From: Bellilinea sp.
GTDB taxonomy: Bacteria > Chloroflexota > Anaerolineae > Anaerolineales > Anaerolineaceae
Reading direction: 5' to 3'
Assembly (NCBI GenBank): GCA_026003615.1
Contig: BPHQ01000001.1
Span: 806,001-870,000, forward strand
Length of the DNA stretch: 64,000 bases
Below, one piece after another: positions 43,419-53,208 of the stretch. Both the position numbers and the translations under genes were made by a program. Position 1 is the stretch's first letter. The number at the start of each line of letters is the position of its first letter. The notes below the pieces were generated by a model. It ran no database searches. It worked only from the letters and a program-made list of their open reading frames with translations, and was not told the origin of the DNA.

Positions 43419-45157
43419 CTTTCTCCATCATCCACACCGGTGAGTTTGCGCCATTGGCCGTGAATTCCATCCTCAGTGACTCCAAAGAAGTAGCGATACC
43501 CCTGAGGTGTCCGAAGGATGAGATCAAAGCGGGTGATGTTTCCCTGCTTGTGCTTCCTCAATAATCCATAATCCCCCAACCACTTAATTTTCGCGGGTTC
43601 AAAGGTCTTAACGGTTTCACTGTAACGATCAATTGCATAGTGCCAGAGCTTGCGTGCTGATGCGCGGGTAACATTCTTGACTACGTTACCGTTGCGAAGG
43701 TCGCGCATCGTAAAGTAAAGTTTACCCTGCCGTTCTTCAGGCGGCAGAACCTCAACTCCGGTGCGGGGCTCTACCCCCAACTCTCCGCGGATAGTTTCTG
43801 GGGATTGGATGGAAACGGTTGAGTTAATATCATTGGATGCAGGTTGAATTGCGGTTTTGTTGCGTAATACGAGGTTGACGATTTCATCTCTGACTGCCAA
43901 TCCTGTATCGGCCTCATCCCGAATATAGATTTTATTGTCATCCACTGCATAAGGTGGTTCTTCGCCTCGTGGAATTAAAATCCGAATAATTTTCTTCCCT
44001 TTATAATCCAGGGCATCAATCGAACAGTGTAAAGGTGGGCTAATACGGTTGTTGATTTCTTTTTCCAGAGTATGGATGCTTTGTTCCACGTCCTGAATGC
44101 CTGCCGGTGGTTTTTTAGGGTCTGCGCTGATTCCAATATAAAGCGTTCCGCCATTTGTATTAGCGAATGCGCACACATCCGCTAAAATTGCATATAACTT
44201 ACCCCCTCGCACGGTCATGCTTTCGTGGAAGTCCTGAATGATATTCGGGCCTTGTTCCTGAGCATTTTGAACGAAATCAAACCGTGTTTCCTCTTTATGT
44301 TGGTGGGGGCGCGTACGAGAAAAATCGTTGCTTTTGAAGAGGTCCAACAGTGCTTCAAATGTACACTCTGGCAAAAGGACATCGGTTGCTCTTTCGCCAA
44401 CCCCCAAATTTTTTTTCCGAGTTGGGTCAGAGGTAAGACGATGAGCATCAGAACCCTGAATGCAGTGCATTCGGCGTGGATATTCTGGTTTCGTACCGTT
44501 GAAAAAGGCCGCGGTTGTGCGTGGTCCTTTTTGTTCAAGGTCGGTTACTTCAAGGGCGTGAAGGTTAGGGTCTTGAGTGAATGCGATTTTGGTTTGCCCG
44601 CCAAAGTTGAACCCCCGCATGGCCACCCCATTGCTCGAATTGGCATGGGCTGCAATCACCAAACCTCCACTTTCGTTGATTACTCGATAGACCGTGAGAA
44701 CATCCTCCGTGGCACCTACGGTTTGAGAACCTTCATCAATTTGATCTGGTGGAATATTAAGCGTAAGAAGCAAATGTTCCAGTTCTCGAATGGACTTATC
44801 CGGCGGGAAAATGCAAAGAATGTGAAATCCGAATGTGGCTGTAAATTCAAAACCGGGTAATACCTGGATTTTTGCCAGTAAGCGGTGATATTCTTCTAGC
44901 CGCTGTTTTTCGGCGGGCAGGAGCCGCCCCAACTTGTCGAGGAATTCAAGTGAGCGGATTTCCTCTACCATCTTGCGATAGCCAGCAACGGTATTATGAT
45001 CGGTGATCGCGATCATATCCAAGCCGCGGGCTTCAGCTTTTTGTAAAATATCCAAGAAAGATACTTCGGGTTGTTGATAATCACTCGAAGCAGGGGTGTG
45101 AATGTGAAGATCAACGGTAAACCATTGAGAGTTATTTAGGGATTGTTTTTTAGCCAA
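43415..45157 (-). CDS. PHP phosphoesterase fused to AlbA_2/Schlafen-type domain
   Basis: 580 residues in three parts. Residues ~10-270 are a PHP metallophosphoesterase: [14 protein letters not shown] (HxH), [13 protein letters not shown] (DH), AAHANSSNG and [14 protein letters not shown], so all the metal sites are there. Residues ~290-430 are an AlbA_2 domain ([54 protein letters not shown]). A C-terminal ~150-residue domain is unassigned ([20 protein letters not shown]). A nucleic-acid or nucleotide phosphoesterase is plausible. The start is TTG 45157 with AGGAG 7 nt upstream; the nearer out-of-frame ATG gives only three codons. Confidence 0.82.
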   Translation of the reverse strand: MAKKQSLNNSQWFTVDLHIHTPASSDYQQPEVSFLDILQKAEARGLDMIAITDHNTVAGYRKMVEEIRSLEFLDKLGRLLPAEKQRLEEYHRLLAKIQVLPGFEFTATFGFHILCIFPPDKSIRELEHLLLTLNIPPDQIDEGSQTVGATEDVLTVYRVINESGGLVIAAHANSSNGVAMRGFNFGGQTKIAFTQDPNLHALEVTDLEQKGPRTTAAFFNGTKPEYPRRMHCIQGSDAHRLTSDPTRKKNLGVGERATDVLLPECTFEALLDLFKSNDFSRTRPHQHKEETRFDFVQNAQEQGPNIIQDFHESMTVRGGKLYAILADVCAFANTNGGTLYIGISADPKKPPAGIQDVEQSIHTLEKEINNRISPPLHCSIDALDYKGKKIIRILIPRGEEPPYAVDDNKIYIRDEADTGLAVRDEIVNLVLRNKTAIQPASNDINSTVSIQSPETIRGELGVEPRTGVEVLPPEERQGKLYFTMRDLRNGNVVKNVTRASARKLWHYAIDRYSETVKTFEPAKIKWLGDYGLLRKHKQGNITRFDLILRTPQGYRYFFGVTEDGIHGQWRKLTGVDDGER

Positions 45158-45182
45158 ACATATTCTCCTGTTTGGAAAAAGA

Positions 45183-45542
45183 TTAAGAGGAGGATTTTAA
45201 TTTTTGAATCAAGTCTGCTGGCATATAAGGCTTGAGTAAAAATTCATCTGCACCAGCAATCAGGCATTCTTGTTTTCGGTCTTCACCTGAGGTCATGATT
45301 ACGCGGAACTTTCTGTGTTGAGCACCACCCTGGTGAATACGTCTCAGTATCGTCAATCCATCGGTGTTTTTAAGGTTTATATCCATCAATACGATATCAG
45401 CGTCGGATTTATGGATTTGAGAAACCAGGTCGTCTTCATTGTTGACTTCTAAAACATTTACCTGAAATTTCTCAATTTCGAGTAAGGTTTTCAACAAGGA
45501 ACGCATCGAGAGATCGTCTTCAATGATCAGTACTTTTGTCAT
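45183..45542 (-). CDS. Single-domain response regulator
   Basis: 119 residues, receiver domain only. LIIEDDLSMRSLL supplies the acidic pair, IVLMDINLKNTDGL the phospho-accepting Asp, VIMTSGED the Thr and EFLLKPYMP the Lys. There is no output domain, so it would act by protein contact, as CheY-like proteins do. No histidine kinase is in the window. It lies between lon and the PHP gene on the same strand, 14-25 bp from each. Confidence 0.92.
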   Translation of the reverse strand: MTKVLIIEDDLSMRSLLKTLLEIEKFQVNVLEVNNEDDLVSQIHKSDADIVLMDINLKNTDGLTILRRIHQGGAQHRKFRVIMTSGEDRKQECLIAGADEFLLKPYMPADLIQKLKSSS

Positions 45543-45556
45543 GGATCTGTCTTTCT

Positions 45557-48112
45557 TTAAATTTGGGCAGGCTGCTCAATTTTTTGTTCTAGAGCATGTT
45601 CCAAAACTTCATCTACTCTCTCAACAAGAATAAACTGGATGGCGTTATGCACTTCTTCGGGCAGGTCTTCTAAATCTGCCTCATTACCTTTGGGGAGGAT
45701 GATGGTCTTTAAACCAGCGCGGTGGGCAGCGAGCACTTTTTCTTTTATGCCTCCAACCGGTAACACCTGTCCGCGGAGCGTAATTTCACCCGTCATGCCA
45801 ACATCTGAACGAACTAATCTACCGGTAAGCAAAGATACAAGGGCGGTAGCCATAGTAACCCCTGCTGAGGGGCCATCTTTTGGTTGTGCACCGGCTGGAA
45901 TGTGAAGGTGAATGTCGGATTTTTCGAAAATATTTGGATCAATACCCAATTGAACGGCTCGCGATCGTACATATGAAAGGGCAGCCTGAGCCGATTCCTG
46001 CATGACTTTTCCTACTGAACCGGTTGTAATGAAACCTTTGCTACCCGGCATAATGGTAGCTTCAATAAACAACACATCTCCACCAACCGGTGTCCACGCC
46101 AGACCTGTCGCCACACCCGGGACTTCAGTGCGACGTTGAATTTCCTCAGTGCCCAGGTATTTGGGACGACCCAGTAACTCGCGTACGGTATTTTCATCCA
46201 CAACCTGCCGTGTGATTTTCCCTTCGGTGATTTTTGTGGCTATCTTGCGGCAAATTGAGCCGATTTCCCGTTCCAGGTTGCGTACCCCGGCTTCACGGGT
46301 GTAATGTCGGATGATGGTCATCAGTGCTTTGGGCGTAAATTCGATTTCGTCTTGGCGAAGGCTGTTTTCCTTTAGCTGGCGAGGGATGAGGTAACGTTTT
46401 GCGATTTCGAATTTTTCGCTATCGGTGTAACCGGAAAGTTGAATAATCTCCATGCGGTCCAGCAATGGACCAGGAATGGTTTCCATCTGATTGGCGGTGG
46501 TGATAAACATCACTTGGGAGAGGTCAAAAGCCACTTCAATGTAATTATCACGAAATTCCTGGTTCTGTTCCGGGTCGAGCACTTCCAATAAGGCGGATGC
46601 CGGGTCGCCTCGAAAATCGAAACTGAGTTTGTCAATTTCGTCCAGCATGAAAACAGGGTTACGAGTTTCGACCCGACGCAATGCTTGAATAATACGCCCT
46701 GGCATTGCGCCAATGTAGGTGCGACGGTGGCCACGGATTTCTGCTTCGTCTCGAACACCTCCTAAGGAAATACGAACAAATTTACGTCCCATTGCCCGGC
46801 TAATAGATTGCCCCAGGGAGGTTTTACCAACGCCGGGAGGGCCGATAAAGCATAATATCACTCCCTCACGTTGACGGCGAATTACATCCGTTGTGGTTTC
46901 CTGCGCAAATTCCGATGCTCGGTCTAATCGCAATTTTCGTATAGCCAAGTATTCAAGGATTCTTTCTTTGATGTCCTCTAAACCATAATGGTCCTGATCC
47001 AAAACCTCTCTGGCGTGAGCAATGTCCAGATTATCCTGGGTGGTTTTGGACCATGGCAATGAAACAAGCCAATCCAGAAATGTGCGAATGACACCGTATT
47101 CCGCCGCTGCGGTGGGCAGGCGAGAAAGGCGGTCTAATTCACGTTGAGCCAATTTTCGGGCTTCCTCAGACATGCCGGCTTCTTCGATTTTCTTGCGAAA
47201 TTCTTCCACGTCGGCAGCCTGTTCATCCGTTTCACCCAATTCCCGCTGGATTGCTTTTAATTGTTCCCGTAAAAAATACTCGCGTTGGACTTTGTCAATT
47301 TCGGAGCGGGCTTCTTTTTGAATTTTTTGACTTAACTCCAACACTTCGCTTTCGCGGGTTAAAAGCGTGACCAGTTTATGCAGTTTTTCGGTAATTGAAT
47401 CCAATTCGAGGATTTCCTGGGCATCCTCAATATCCATTCGCTGAAGGTTGGCAATCGTATAGACAGTTTGCAGCGGATCCGTAATTGAAGTTACAGTTGC
47501 CACCAATTCACGCGGCATGGAGGGAATCATTTCGGCGATGTGGGCAAATTGATCACGGACATTGCGAGCCAGGGCTTCGACTTCTAACCCGGTTTCCTGT
47601 TTTTCGGGAATGACCTCTATGCGTGCTTTGAGGTATGGTTCGGTAGCCACAAACTCAATAATTCGAAAACGAAACAGACCCTGTACCAGTAAACGGATTG
47701 TCCCGTCTGGGGCTCTGAACATTCGATGAATTAAACCAGCAGTCCCAACTGTGTAGAGATGCTCCGGGTCAGGGCTTTCAATTTCGGGGTGTTTTGATGC
47801 GACCAATCCCATAAAACGATCGCCTGTGACCACGTCATCCACCAACCGAATAGAACGCGGTTGTCCAATTGTCAGGGGAACCCCGGTTTGGGGATAAACA
47901 ACCAGACCCCTCAGTGGGAGGATGGGTAAAATCTCTGGTATTTTGATGATTTCTTCGGGTTGATTATTTTCTGATTGTTTATTGATCGGTTCCTCTGTGA
48001 AAACTTCTTCTCCCCCTTCGTCCGAACTCAGGAGGACTTCTTCGTAACCTTCTTCAGTGTCAAATTGAAAATAAAATTGATTTAAGTCAATGTTCCATCT
48101 TGATGCTGGCAT
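45557..48112 (-). CDS. lon: ATP-dependent protease Lon
   Basis: 851 residues, LonA type. After an acidic ~60-residue N-terminal extension, the substrate domain starts at [20 protein letters not shown]. Walker A is [17 protein letters not shown] and Walker B is [15 protein letters not shown]. The proteolytic domain has [20 protein letters not shown] (catalytic Ser) and [14 protein letters not shown] (Lys). It degrades damaged proteins in the cytoplasm. It starts 9 bp after hsp20, a natural heat-stress pairing; no CIRCE operator is seen. Confidence 0.97.
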   Translation of the reverse strand: MPASRWNIDLNQFYFQFDTEEGYEEVLLSSDEGGEEVFTEEPINKQSENNQPEEIIKIPEILPILPLRGLVVYPQTGVPLTIGQPRSIRLVDDVVTGDRFMGLVASKHPEIESPDPEHLYTVGTAGLIHRMFRAPDGTIRLLVQGLFRFRIIEFVATEPYLKARIEVIPEKQETGLEVEALARNVRDQFAHIAEMIPSMPRELVATVTSITDPLQTVYTIANLQRMDIEDAQEILELDSITEKLHKLVTLLTRESEVLELSQKIQKEARSEIDKVQREYFLREQLKAIQRELGETDEQAADVEEFRKKIEEAGMSEEARKLAQRELDRLSRLPTAAAEYGVIRTFLDWLVSLPWSKTTQDNLDIAHAREVLDQDHYGLEDIKERILEYLAIRKLRLDRASEFAQETTTDVIRRQREGVILCFIGPPGVGKTSLGQSISRAMGRKFVRISLGGVRDEAEIRGHRRTYIGAMPGRIIQALRRVETRNPVFMLDEIDKLSFDFRGDPASALLEVLDPEQNQEFRDNYIEVAFDLSQVMFITTANQMETIPGPLLDRMEIIQLSGYTDSEKFEIAKRYLIPRQLKENSLRQDEIEFTPKALMTIIRHYTREAGVRNLEREIGSICRKIATKITEGKITRQVVDENTVRELLGRPKYLGTEEIQRRTEVPGVATGLAWTPVGGDVLFIEATIMPGSKGFITTGSVGKVMQESAQAALSYVRSRAVQLGIDPNIFEKSDIHLHIPAGAQPKDGPSAGVTMATALVSLLTGRLVRSDVGMTGEITLRGQVLPVGGIKEKVLAAHRAGLKTIILPKGNEADLEDLPEEVHNAIQFILVERVDEVLEHALEQKIEQPAQI

Positions 48113-48121
48113 ACCAAATGT

Positions 48122-48553
48122 TTAATCCTTGATGATGTGGATTTGCTTAGGACGGGCTTTGGGAAGTTCTATTCTCAATAATCCCTGCTCATAGACGGCT
48201 TCAATTTGAGAGTCATCTACTGGAATGTTGATGTGTAATTCTATGTTGAATTCACCATAGGGAATTTCCATTTGATGAATGGCACGAGGTGACTCATAAG
48301 AAAAGCGACGAATCCCCTGGACGATTAGCGTATCTTGATGGAGCAAGATAGCTAAGTCTTCTTCTTTTATCCCAGCGATTTCCATGAGAATGATGATCTT
48401 GTCCTCGGTTTCATATACATCAGTGGCTGGTTGCCATTTGTGAGGATGGTTATTGTTCCAGTTATTCAGGTATTTTCCAAAAGCGGGAGTTGCTTCGTCT
48501 AATCCGCTAAAACTGGTTTGAGATTTTCTTGACTTGAAATAAATGGTCACCAT
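48122..48553 (-). CDS. Hsp20/alpha-crystallin small heat-shock protein
   Basis: 143 residues. WQPATDVYETEDKIIILMEI opens the alpha-crystallin domain, and GLLRIELPKARPKQ is its closing beta-strand region with the C-terminal I-x-I-like HIIK. It would hold unfolding proteins as an oligomeric chaperone. The ORF-track extension to 48604 runs into the tpx stop region; the ATG at 48553 follows GTGGAGGTTCG and is preferred. It sits between tpx and lon with 9-28 bp gaps, so a stress operon is likely. Confidence 0.93.
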   Translation of the reverse strand: MVTIYFKSRKSQTSFSGLDEATPAFGKYLNNWNNNHPHKWQPATDVYETEDKIIILMEIAGIKEEDLAILLHQDTLIVQGIRRFSYESPRAIHQMEIPYGEFNIELHINIPVDDSQIEAVYEQGLLRIELPKARPKQIHIIKD

Positions 48554-48581
48554 CGAACCTCCACTAAATAAAAAACAACTA

Positions 48582-49106
48582 TTACAATGCTTGCTTTGCA
48601 GCATTAATTACAGCATCGTAATCAGGTTCTGCCCCGATGGTAGGCATGTATGCAGCATAGATAATGCGATTATCGCGATTTACAACAAAAACAGCCCGCC
48701 TCAATATTCGCAACTCCTTGAGTAGAACACCATATTTTTTACCGAAATCAACATCCATATGATCGGAAAGAACCATAACCTGATCAATGCCAGCTGCACC
48801 GCACCACCGTTTTTGGGTGTAAGGGAGATCCGTACTGATAACAAGGATCGCAATATCTTTGCTTAGATTGGCAGCATCCTGATTGAAACGTCTGGTTTCG
48901 CGATCACAAACTGATGTTTCCAACGAGGGTACAGAAGCGATGATACGAACTTTCCCATCGGTCGCACTTAACCCCGAAATGGTTGACCAATCTTGAGCGT
49001 GGACAGTAAATTCAGGTGCGACATCACCCGCTTGAAGGTCTGGTCCTACAACCGTCACATCTTTACCGGCAAAACTGATTAGTCCATTCCTTTCAAGAAA
49101 AGTCAT
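48582..49106 (-). CDS. tpx: Thiol peroxidase (Tpx-type peroxiredoxin)
   Basis: 174 residues. SVPSLETSVCDRETRRFNQD carries the peroxidatic Cys in the Tpx-specific context, and KRWCGAAGIDQV the resolving Cys, giving the atypical 2-Cys mechanism. It reduces H2O2 and alkyl peroxides with thioredoxin. A strong AAAGGAGGT precedes the ATG. Only 25 bp separate it from tRNA-Arg on the same strand, too little for an independent promoter, so the mRNA is either processed from a tRNA-containing transcript or starts inside the tRNA gene. Confidence 0.96.
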   Translation of the reverse strand: MTFLERNGLISFAGKDVTVVGPDLQAGDVAPEFTVHAQDWSTISGLSATDGKVRIIASVPSLETSVCDRETRRFNQDAANLSKDIAILVISTDLPYTQKRWCGAAGIDQVMVLSDHMDVDFGKKYGVLLKELRILRRAVFVVNRDNRIIYAAYMPTIGAEPDYDAVINAAKQAL

Positions 49107-49131
49107 CTATTACCTCCTTTGGCATTTTGAG

Positions 49132-49204
49132 CGCCCCTGGTGAGACTCGAACTCACAACCAACGGATTAGAAGTCCGGTGCTCTATCCATTGAGCTACAG
49201 GGGC
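49132..49204 (-). tRNA. tRNA-Arg (anticodon TCT)
   Basis: The reverse complement folds with acceptor GCCCCTG / CAGGGGC, D arm GCTC...GAGC, anticodon arm CCGGA-CTTCTAA-TCCGT giving UCU, and T arm GTGAG-TTCGAGT-CTCAC. The discriminator is G; CCA is not encoded, as CTC follows. tpx begins 25 bp downstream with no terminator between. Confidence 0.96.
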
Positions 49205-49271
49205 AGTTCGTGGAAGCGGAACCGTGAGGTAGTCACCCAGAAAAATTGGAGATGTCAAATTATTTCTTTCA

Positions 49272-49277
49272 ATTATA
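49272..49277 (-). promoter_or_regulatory. -10 element upstream of tRNA-Arg
   Basis: TATAAT on the minus strand, 68 bp before the tRNA 5' end. The 17-bp-upstream position reads TGGGGT, a poor -35, so this is tentative. Confidence 0.35.
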
Positions 49278-49323
49278 GCACAGCCAGTAAAAACACCCCA
49301 AAGGTTGTATCTCAGCTGACCGA

Positions 49324-49761
49324 TTATCCCCTCTGAACAGGTCGAATTCCCTGATAAACGGTGGTGCCGGAGAAGGTTTGCAATATTTTATCCGCCGGTC
49401 TGCCGATGATTTCGGCTAGCTCAACAGGAGTTAACGGTATATTTCCATTTGAAAGAAAAACCCGAAAAACAGCATTTACGAGGGATGTATTTTGAGATAA
49501 AAAGCCGGGTAATTTTGCACAATGTACCATTAAGGTATGCTGAAGGCCATCCACTTGGGTTACTTCTGCGGTTTGGGGATTTACCCAGTCTATCCAGCTT
49601 TCTTCACCCATCTTTTCAAAAACGCTCTGATGTTCGGGGCATAAGAAGCTCAAAAGGAAAACCCGCCAGTTTTGATCATGGCTTTTCCACCACTCAAAGT
49701 CTATATGAAAAGGAGTTTGAAGGGTTGGTTTTATGAGGCTGAAGCGACTGGAAATGCTCAT
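49324..49761 (-). CDS. Uncharacterised protein, pair member 1
   Basis: 145 residues, no family recognised. The N-terminal part is rich in aromatics (FHIDFEWWKSHDQNWRVFLL) with LCPEHQSVFEK and ESWIDWVNPQTAEVTQVDGL. The last ~45 residues (IPLTPVELAEIIGRPADKIL) look like a small helix-turn-helix-type fold, suggesting DNA or protein binding. There is no signal peptide or TM helix. It begins 4 bp after the 528-residue gene upstream on the same strand, so they form one unit. Confidence 0.7.
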   Translation of the reverse strand: MSISSRFSLIKPTLQTPFHIDFEWWKSHDQNWRVFLLSFLCPEHQSVFEKMGEESWIDWVNPQTAEVTQVDGLQHTLMVHCAKLPGFLSQNTSLVNAVFRVFLSNGNIPLTPVELAEIIGRPADKILQTFSGTTVYQGIRPVQRG

Positions 49762-49765
49762 TTTA

Positions 49766-51352
49766 TCAGACCTCTGAGTCTTGGTCGCTTAGGCGGTAGT
49801 ACAAATCGCCGAGATGGAGGATATTTCGCTGATTTGCCAAAATTGAAACCAGTACACCCGGCGGACAGCGCCGAACCAGATTGACTGCCGCGTAAAGTTC
49901 TTGGGCATGAACATGACCCTGAGGAGATAGTTTGACCATTTCCCGCATCATGCTGAGAATTGTTTTTTCCAGAGGGGTTTTATATCGTGAGCCAGTTTCC
50001 CAAACCTGGTCAAGAGCCGCCACGTCAGGAATGGCGATAGCCATTCGCTCATCGTATTCATTACCAGTCTGTTGCTTTAGCATGGTCAATACCACTCCAC
50101 CATCCGTACCTACTAAAACAGTACGTAGCCACTCTTTGGTTGATTTTTTCTTTAATGCCCTGACGATGACTTTACCCGGCTCTTTACCTTGCTTAATGAC
50201 AAACAAAGAGCCTGGGATCAATTCTTTTTCTTCGATCCATTCCCTCAAGCCAAAAACATAACGATTGGGACGCACTACCCAACCAGGAAATTCTTTACCG
50301 GTTTCTTCATCCACAAAAAGGAAACGAACCCGAGGCGCTTCATACGCCGTTGGGAACAGTCGAGCAATACTTCTGGAGAGCGGAATTGTTCCAGATCTCC
50401 AGTGAGGGAATATTAAACTGACTTCAATTTCTTCGGCTTTGCGGGGTAAATCCCCTTCGGGTTCCAGTTCATCAAAAACCAGACGGTTCAGCGCTTCAAT
50501 CTCTGGTCGGGCGAGGCTGGTATCTACTGATACAGGTTGATAGCGTAAATAGAGGGGTATGTTTTGTACTCCTTCTGGTTCCAATCGGCGTAAGAACCAG
50601 AGGGTCTTACCAGCGGGTCCTACTTCATCGAAGCGGCTATCTTCTTGTAAAGCCAGGTTCATGGAGAATTCGGTCAGTTTCCGATTCACATCGGTTGGAA
50701 GTTCGATCTGGTCTAAGATCACCTCTGTTGGAAGAGGGCCTCCTCCAGCCATCTCCAGTACAGCCTCGGCCAAGTTGAGATGCCCAACGCTCACATCTAC
50801 CAACAGAGAACGGGGAAACCACGCTCCTGCAATTTGAACAAGGTCGGGAACGGTTTCAAAGGTGCGGGTTAGGAGACTGGCAATCTGATCCGTATATTTC
50901 TCCAAAATCAAATTGGCGTTTAGAGCTGGTTCGGTGATTTCGCTTTGAATGGATTGATTGAGAGAATGATCAGGTAATGAGGCAGCAAACTCCTTTATGC
51001 TCCCATCTTCCATCTCAACTTTGATCACCTCAAAGGGGGGTAGGTTGGGATTAAACCCCGCGCGCAAGGAAAGTACTTGCCCTTTTGCCCAATTGAGTGC
51101 AGGAAATTGAAGCCGCTCACCCGGCTGATATGTATTTTGAGGTTGATAAATTTCACCTCGGGCAGACTGGAGCTCCAACAGGCGCTTTGTTTCACGACGA
51201 ATTCGTTCTCGAATTAAGACTTCGGCTAATTCTCTTGCTGTGAGAGGAGTTTCGATTTCCAGAAGGTGGTTATAAAGAAATTCGAGATCTTCTTCTTGAA
51301 TTTCAAATTTTTCCCAATATGTCTCTTGCAGGTTTTCTATCTGAACTGGCAT
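49766..51352 (-). CDS. Uncharacterised protein, pair member 2
   Basis: 528 residues, no family recognised. The N-terminus (EEDLEFLYNHLLEIETPLTA, AEVLIRERIRRETKRLLELQ) looks helical, and a second segment (LNLAEAVLEMAGGGPLPTEV) again resembles a winged-helix-like motif. Two further regions read IPLYLRYQPVSVDTSLARPE and IPLSRSIARLFPTAYEAPRV. The C-terminus has VHAQELYAAVNLVRRCPPGV. It is soluble. It starts after an 86-bp gap below the LysM-M23 gene and is coupled to the 145-residue gene. Several HTH-like segments suggest a regulatory or architectural role, but no function can be assigned. Confidence 0.7.
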   Translation of the reverse strand: MPVQIENLQETYWEKFEIQEEDLEFLYNHLLEIETPLTARELAEVLIRERIRRETKRLLELQSARGEIYQPQNTYQPGERLQFPALNWAKGQVLSLRAGFNPNLPPFEVIKVEMEDGSIKEFAASLPDHSLNQSIQSEITEPALNANLILEKYTDQIASLLTRTFETVPDLVQIAGAWFPRSLLVDVSVGHLNLAEAVLEMAGGGPLPTEVILDQIELPTDVNRKLTEFSMNLALQEDSRFDEVGPAGKTLWFLRRLEPEGVQNIPLYLRYQPVSVDTSLARPEIEALNRLVFDELEPEGDLPRKAEEIEVSLIFPHWRSGTIPLSRSIARLFPTAYEAPRVRFLFVDEETGKEFPGWVVRPNRYVFGLREWIEEKELIPGSLFVIKQGKEPGKVIVRALKKKSTKEWLRTVLVGTDGGVVLTMLKQQTGNEYDERMAIAIPDVAALDQVWETGSRYKTPLEKTILSMMREMVKLSPQGHVHAQELYAAVNLVRRCPPGVLVSILANQRNILHLGDLYYRLSDQDSEV

Positions 51353-51438
51353 GTTCCTGTTGCTCGATGGATTAAAATTAGTGCATCACAAATTCATGTT
51401 TATTAATTATACCCTGTTAATTATAAATGATAACAATT

Positions 51439-52833
51439 TTATGGGTAATCCTTTTCCAGCCAATCCAAGGGTTCTACCTGAACCCCATTTGCCCAAACTT
51501 CCCAGTGAAGGTGAGGACCGGTGGCTCGCCCCGTTCCACCAATTTCTCCAATTAATTGGCCAGTTTCTACAAAATCTCCAACATTTACTTTTGTTGCGTT
51601 CTGATGCCAAAAACCACTATAAACCCCCCAGCCGTGATCAATAATCGTTGAAATACCTCGTACAGTTAATTCTCCAACATAGACTACCCTGCCGGGTGCC
51701 GGGGCATAAATATTAAGATTGTTTGCGCACACACCATAATCCACCCCGGTATGAAAATAGATATAACCGCTATTGTTGTAAGAACGGCGGCTGCCAAACC
51801 ATGAACGTATGCATGGTTCATCTACCGGTACACGAAATTTATCGTTCCAGTAGCGTTGCGGGGTAGCCGATTTTGTAATGGTTCGAATCAATTCATCTTC
51901 GGGTTGGGTGATTTCTGGGTCCAATGTCGAGGGATCCACAGTTAGAGGGACATCCTGGGGGTAATAACCTGGCTCCAGCAAGATGGGCTGTTCGAATTCG
52001 AGTACGGATTGATCATCATCCTGTGCTTTCAGGGATAATGAAGCCAAGCCCGGTTTTGCCATGGCATGAATCCCCTGAATTGCCACATACTGATTTTCCT
52101 CTTCCTGAAAAAAAGACAAGGCAACGTTGTTCAATGAACCCGAAAGAATTAGCGGTCTTGTGGTGTAAACCCTTACGATTTGTGTTTTTCCCTGACGCAA
52201 CGGCAGAGGAGTAATTTCAATATTTTTTATTAACGGGGAGCCGAATAATCCACCATTCTCACCGGGCAAATCACTGAATATCACTTCATGACTCAGGAAG
52301 CGGGCAGTAGTTTCTTTTTGATTGTAGATGAGTAGTTTCCAGGGGTTGGATAAAAATCGAGCGGCAGTTTCAAGGGGTGTCTTTCCCTCGCCAAGGGTGC
52401 TCAATGGTCTTAATTCGGATGGTTGCCCTTGCTCAGGCAAGATCAGGGTTGACCCGACGTAAATTTGCGAAGGACTGGTCAATTGATTCAACCGGATGAT
52501 TACCTCTTCCTCTACTTTGTACTGACGACTGACCGTTCGTAGATTTGCTCCCAAAGGGGCGGCCGTAAGCCTTAATGTCCCCGTAATCCCTTCGTAACCG
52601 GGAATTTTGATTGGGGTGCCTACTGGTATTAAGTCCGGATTGGAAATTTGGTTTGCCGCGATCAAATCTTGAGGGGAGATTCCGAATCGTAAAGCAATTG
52701 TGTTAATCGTATCGCCGGTTTGAACAATATAAACCGGTAACTCCGCCGATGATTGTGCCTCAACCTTTGGAATGGGAACGATGAGGATGGAAAGAATAAC
52801 AAATATTCGAATGAGTTGAAGAGGTTTAATCAT
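51439..52833 (-). CDS. LysM / M23 peptidase (LytM-type) secreted protein
   Basis: 464 residues. A signal peptide (IRIFVILSILIVPIPKVEAQ) is followed by LysM YIVQTGDTINTIALRFGISP and a second LysM-like segment VSRQYKVEEEVIIRLNQLTS. A middle domain of ~190 residues follows, then an M23 endopeptidase: HTGVDYGVCANNLNIYAPAP (HxxxD), GFWHQNATKVNVGD and TGPHLHWEVWANG (HxH). The zinc site is complete, so it should cut peptidoglycan cross-bridges outside the cell. It overlaps the DUF192 gene by 8 bp and is probably co-transcribed with it. Confidence 0.93.
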   Translation of the reverse strand: MIKPLQLIRIFVILSILIVPIPKVEAQSSAELPVYIVQTGDTINTIALRFGISPQDLIAANQISNPDLIPVGTPIKIPGYEGITGTLRLTAAPLGANLRTVSRQYKVEEEVIIRLNQLTSPSQIYVGSTLILPEQGQPSELRPLSTLGEGKTPLETAARFLSNPWKLLIYNQKETTARFLSHEVIFSDLPGENGGLFGSPLIKNIEITPLPLRQGKTQIVRVYTTRPLILSGSLNNVALSFFQEEENQYVAIQGIHAMAKPGLASLSLKAQDDDQSVLEFEQPILLEPGYYPQDVPLTVDPSTLDPEITQPEDELIRTITKSATPQRYWNDKFRVPVDEPCIRSWFGSRRSYNNSGYIYFHTGVDYGVCANNLNIYAPAPGRVVYVGELTVRGISTIIDHGWGVYSGFWHQNATKVNVGDFVETGQLIGEIGGTGRATGPHLHWEVWANGVQVEPLDWLEKDYP

Positions 52834-53197
52834 GCACCAATTTTACCCGATCACCCGGTCGGAAGTCGAGAAGGCGGTTGGGATGAGTTTCCAAAACATA
52901 GCGCGCGGGCTGAGCAGGGGCATAAAAGGGAGCCCATGGACGGGCGAGTTTCGCATCCACAATTTCAAAATTCGAATTAATCCAGATGGCGGCGATGGTA
53001 AAGTGCATGAAAAACATGTGAATGGATGAATTGGTTATCCCATCTCTGAATTCGTCAATTAGGATACCTTCATTTTCCCCCAAAAATTTTTGAAACATCA
53101 AGCCGCGTAACTTTGACCAAAATGAATCACAAATACGGGCTTTGATGGGGGACACCTCGGAGTGATTTAGATTTTGGATCTTAACCCACCTGGTCAT
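52826..53197 (-). CDS. DUF192 family protein
   Basis: 123 residues. ARICDSFWSKLRGLMFQKFL, SSIHMFFMHFTIAAIWINSN and PARYVLETHPNRLLDFRPGD match the small beta-rich DUF192 fold, of unknown function. Most secreted members carry a signal peptide; this one lacks it and looks cytoplasmic. It overlaps the start of the LysM-M23 gene, so translation is coupled. Confidence 0.88.
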   Translation of the reverse strand: MTRWVKIQNLNHSEVSPIKARICDSFWSKLRGLMFQKFLGENEGILIDEFRDGITNSSIHMFFMHFTIAAIWINSNFEIVDAKLARPWAPFYAPAQPARYVLETHPNRLLDFRPGDRVKLVHD

Positions 53198-53208
53198 CGA
53201 AATTAGCG

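Noticed and set aside
44225-44860. 211-residue plus-strand ORF opposite the PHP-AlbA gene
   Set aside because: Antisense to a well-supported conserved protein, with no recognisable domain or Shine-Dalgarno.
48554-48604. CIRCE-type heat-shock operator before hsp20
   Set aside because: The short tpx-hsp20 gap has no TTAGCACTC-N9-GAGTGCTAA-like repeat.
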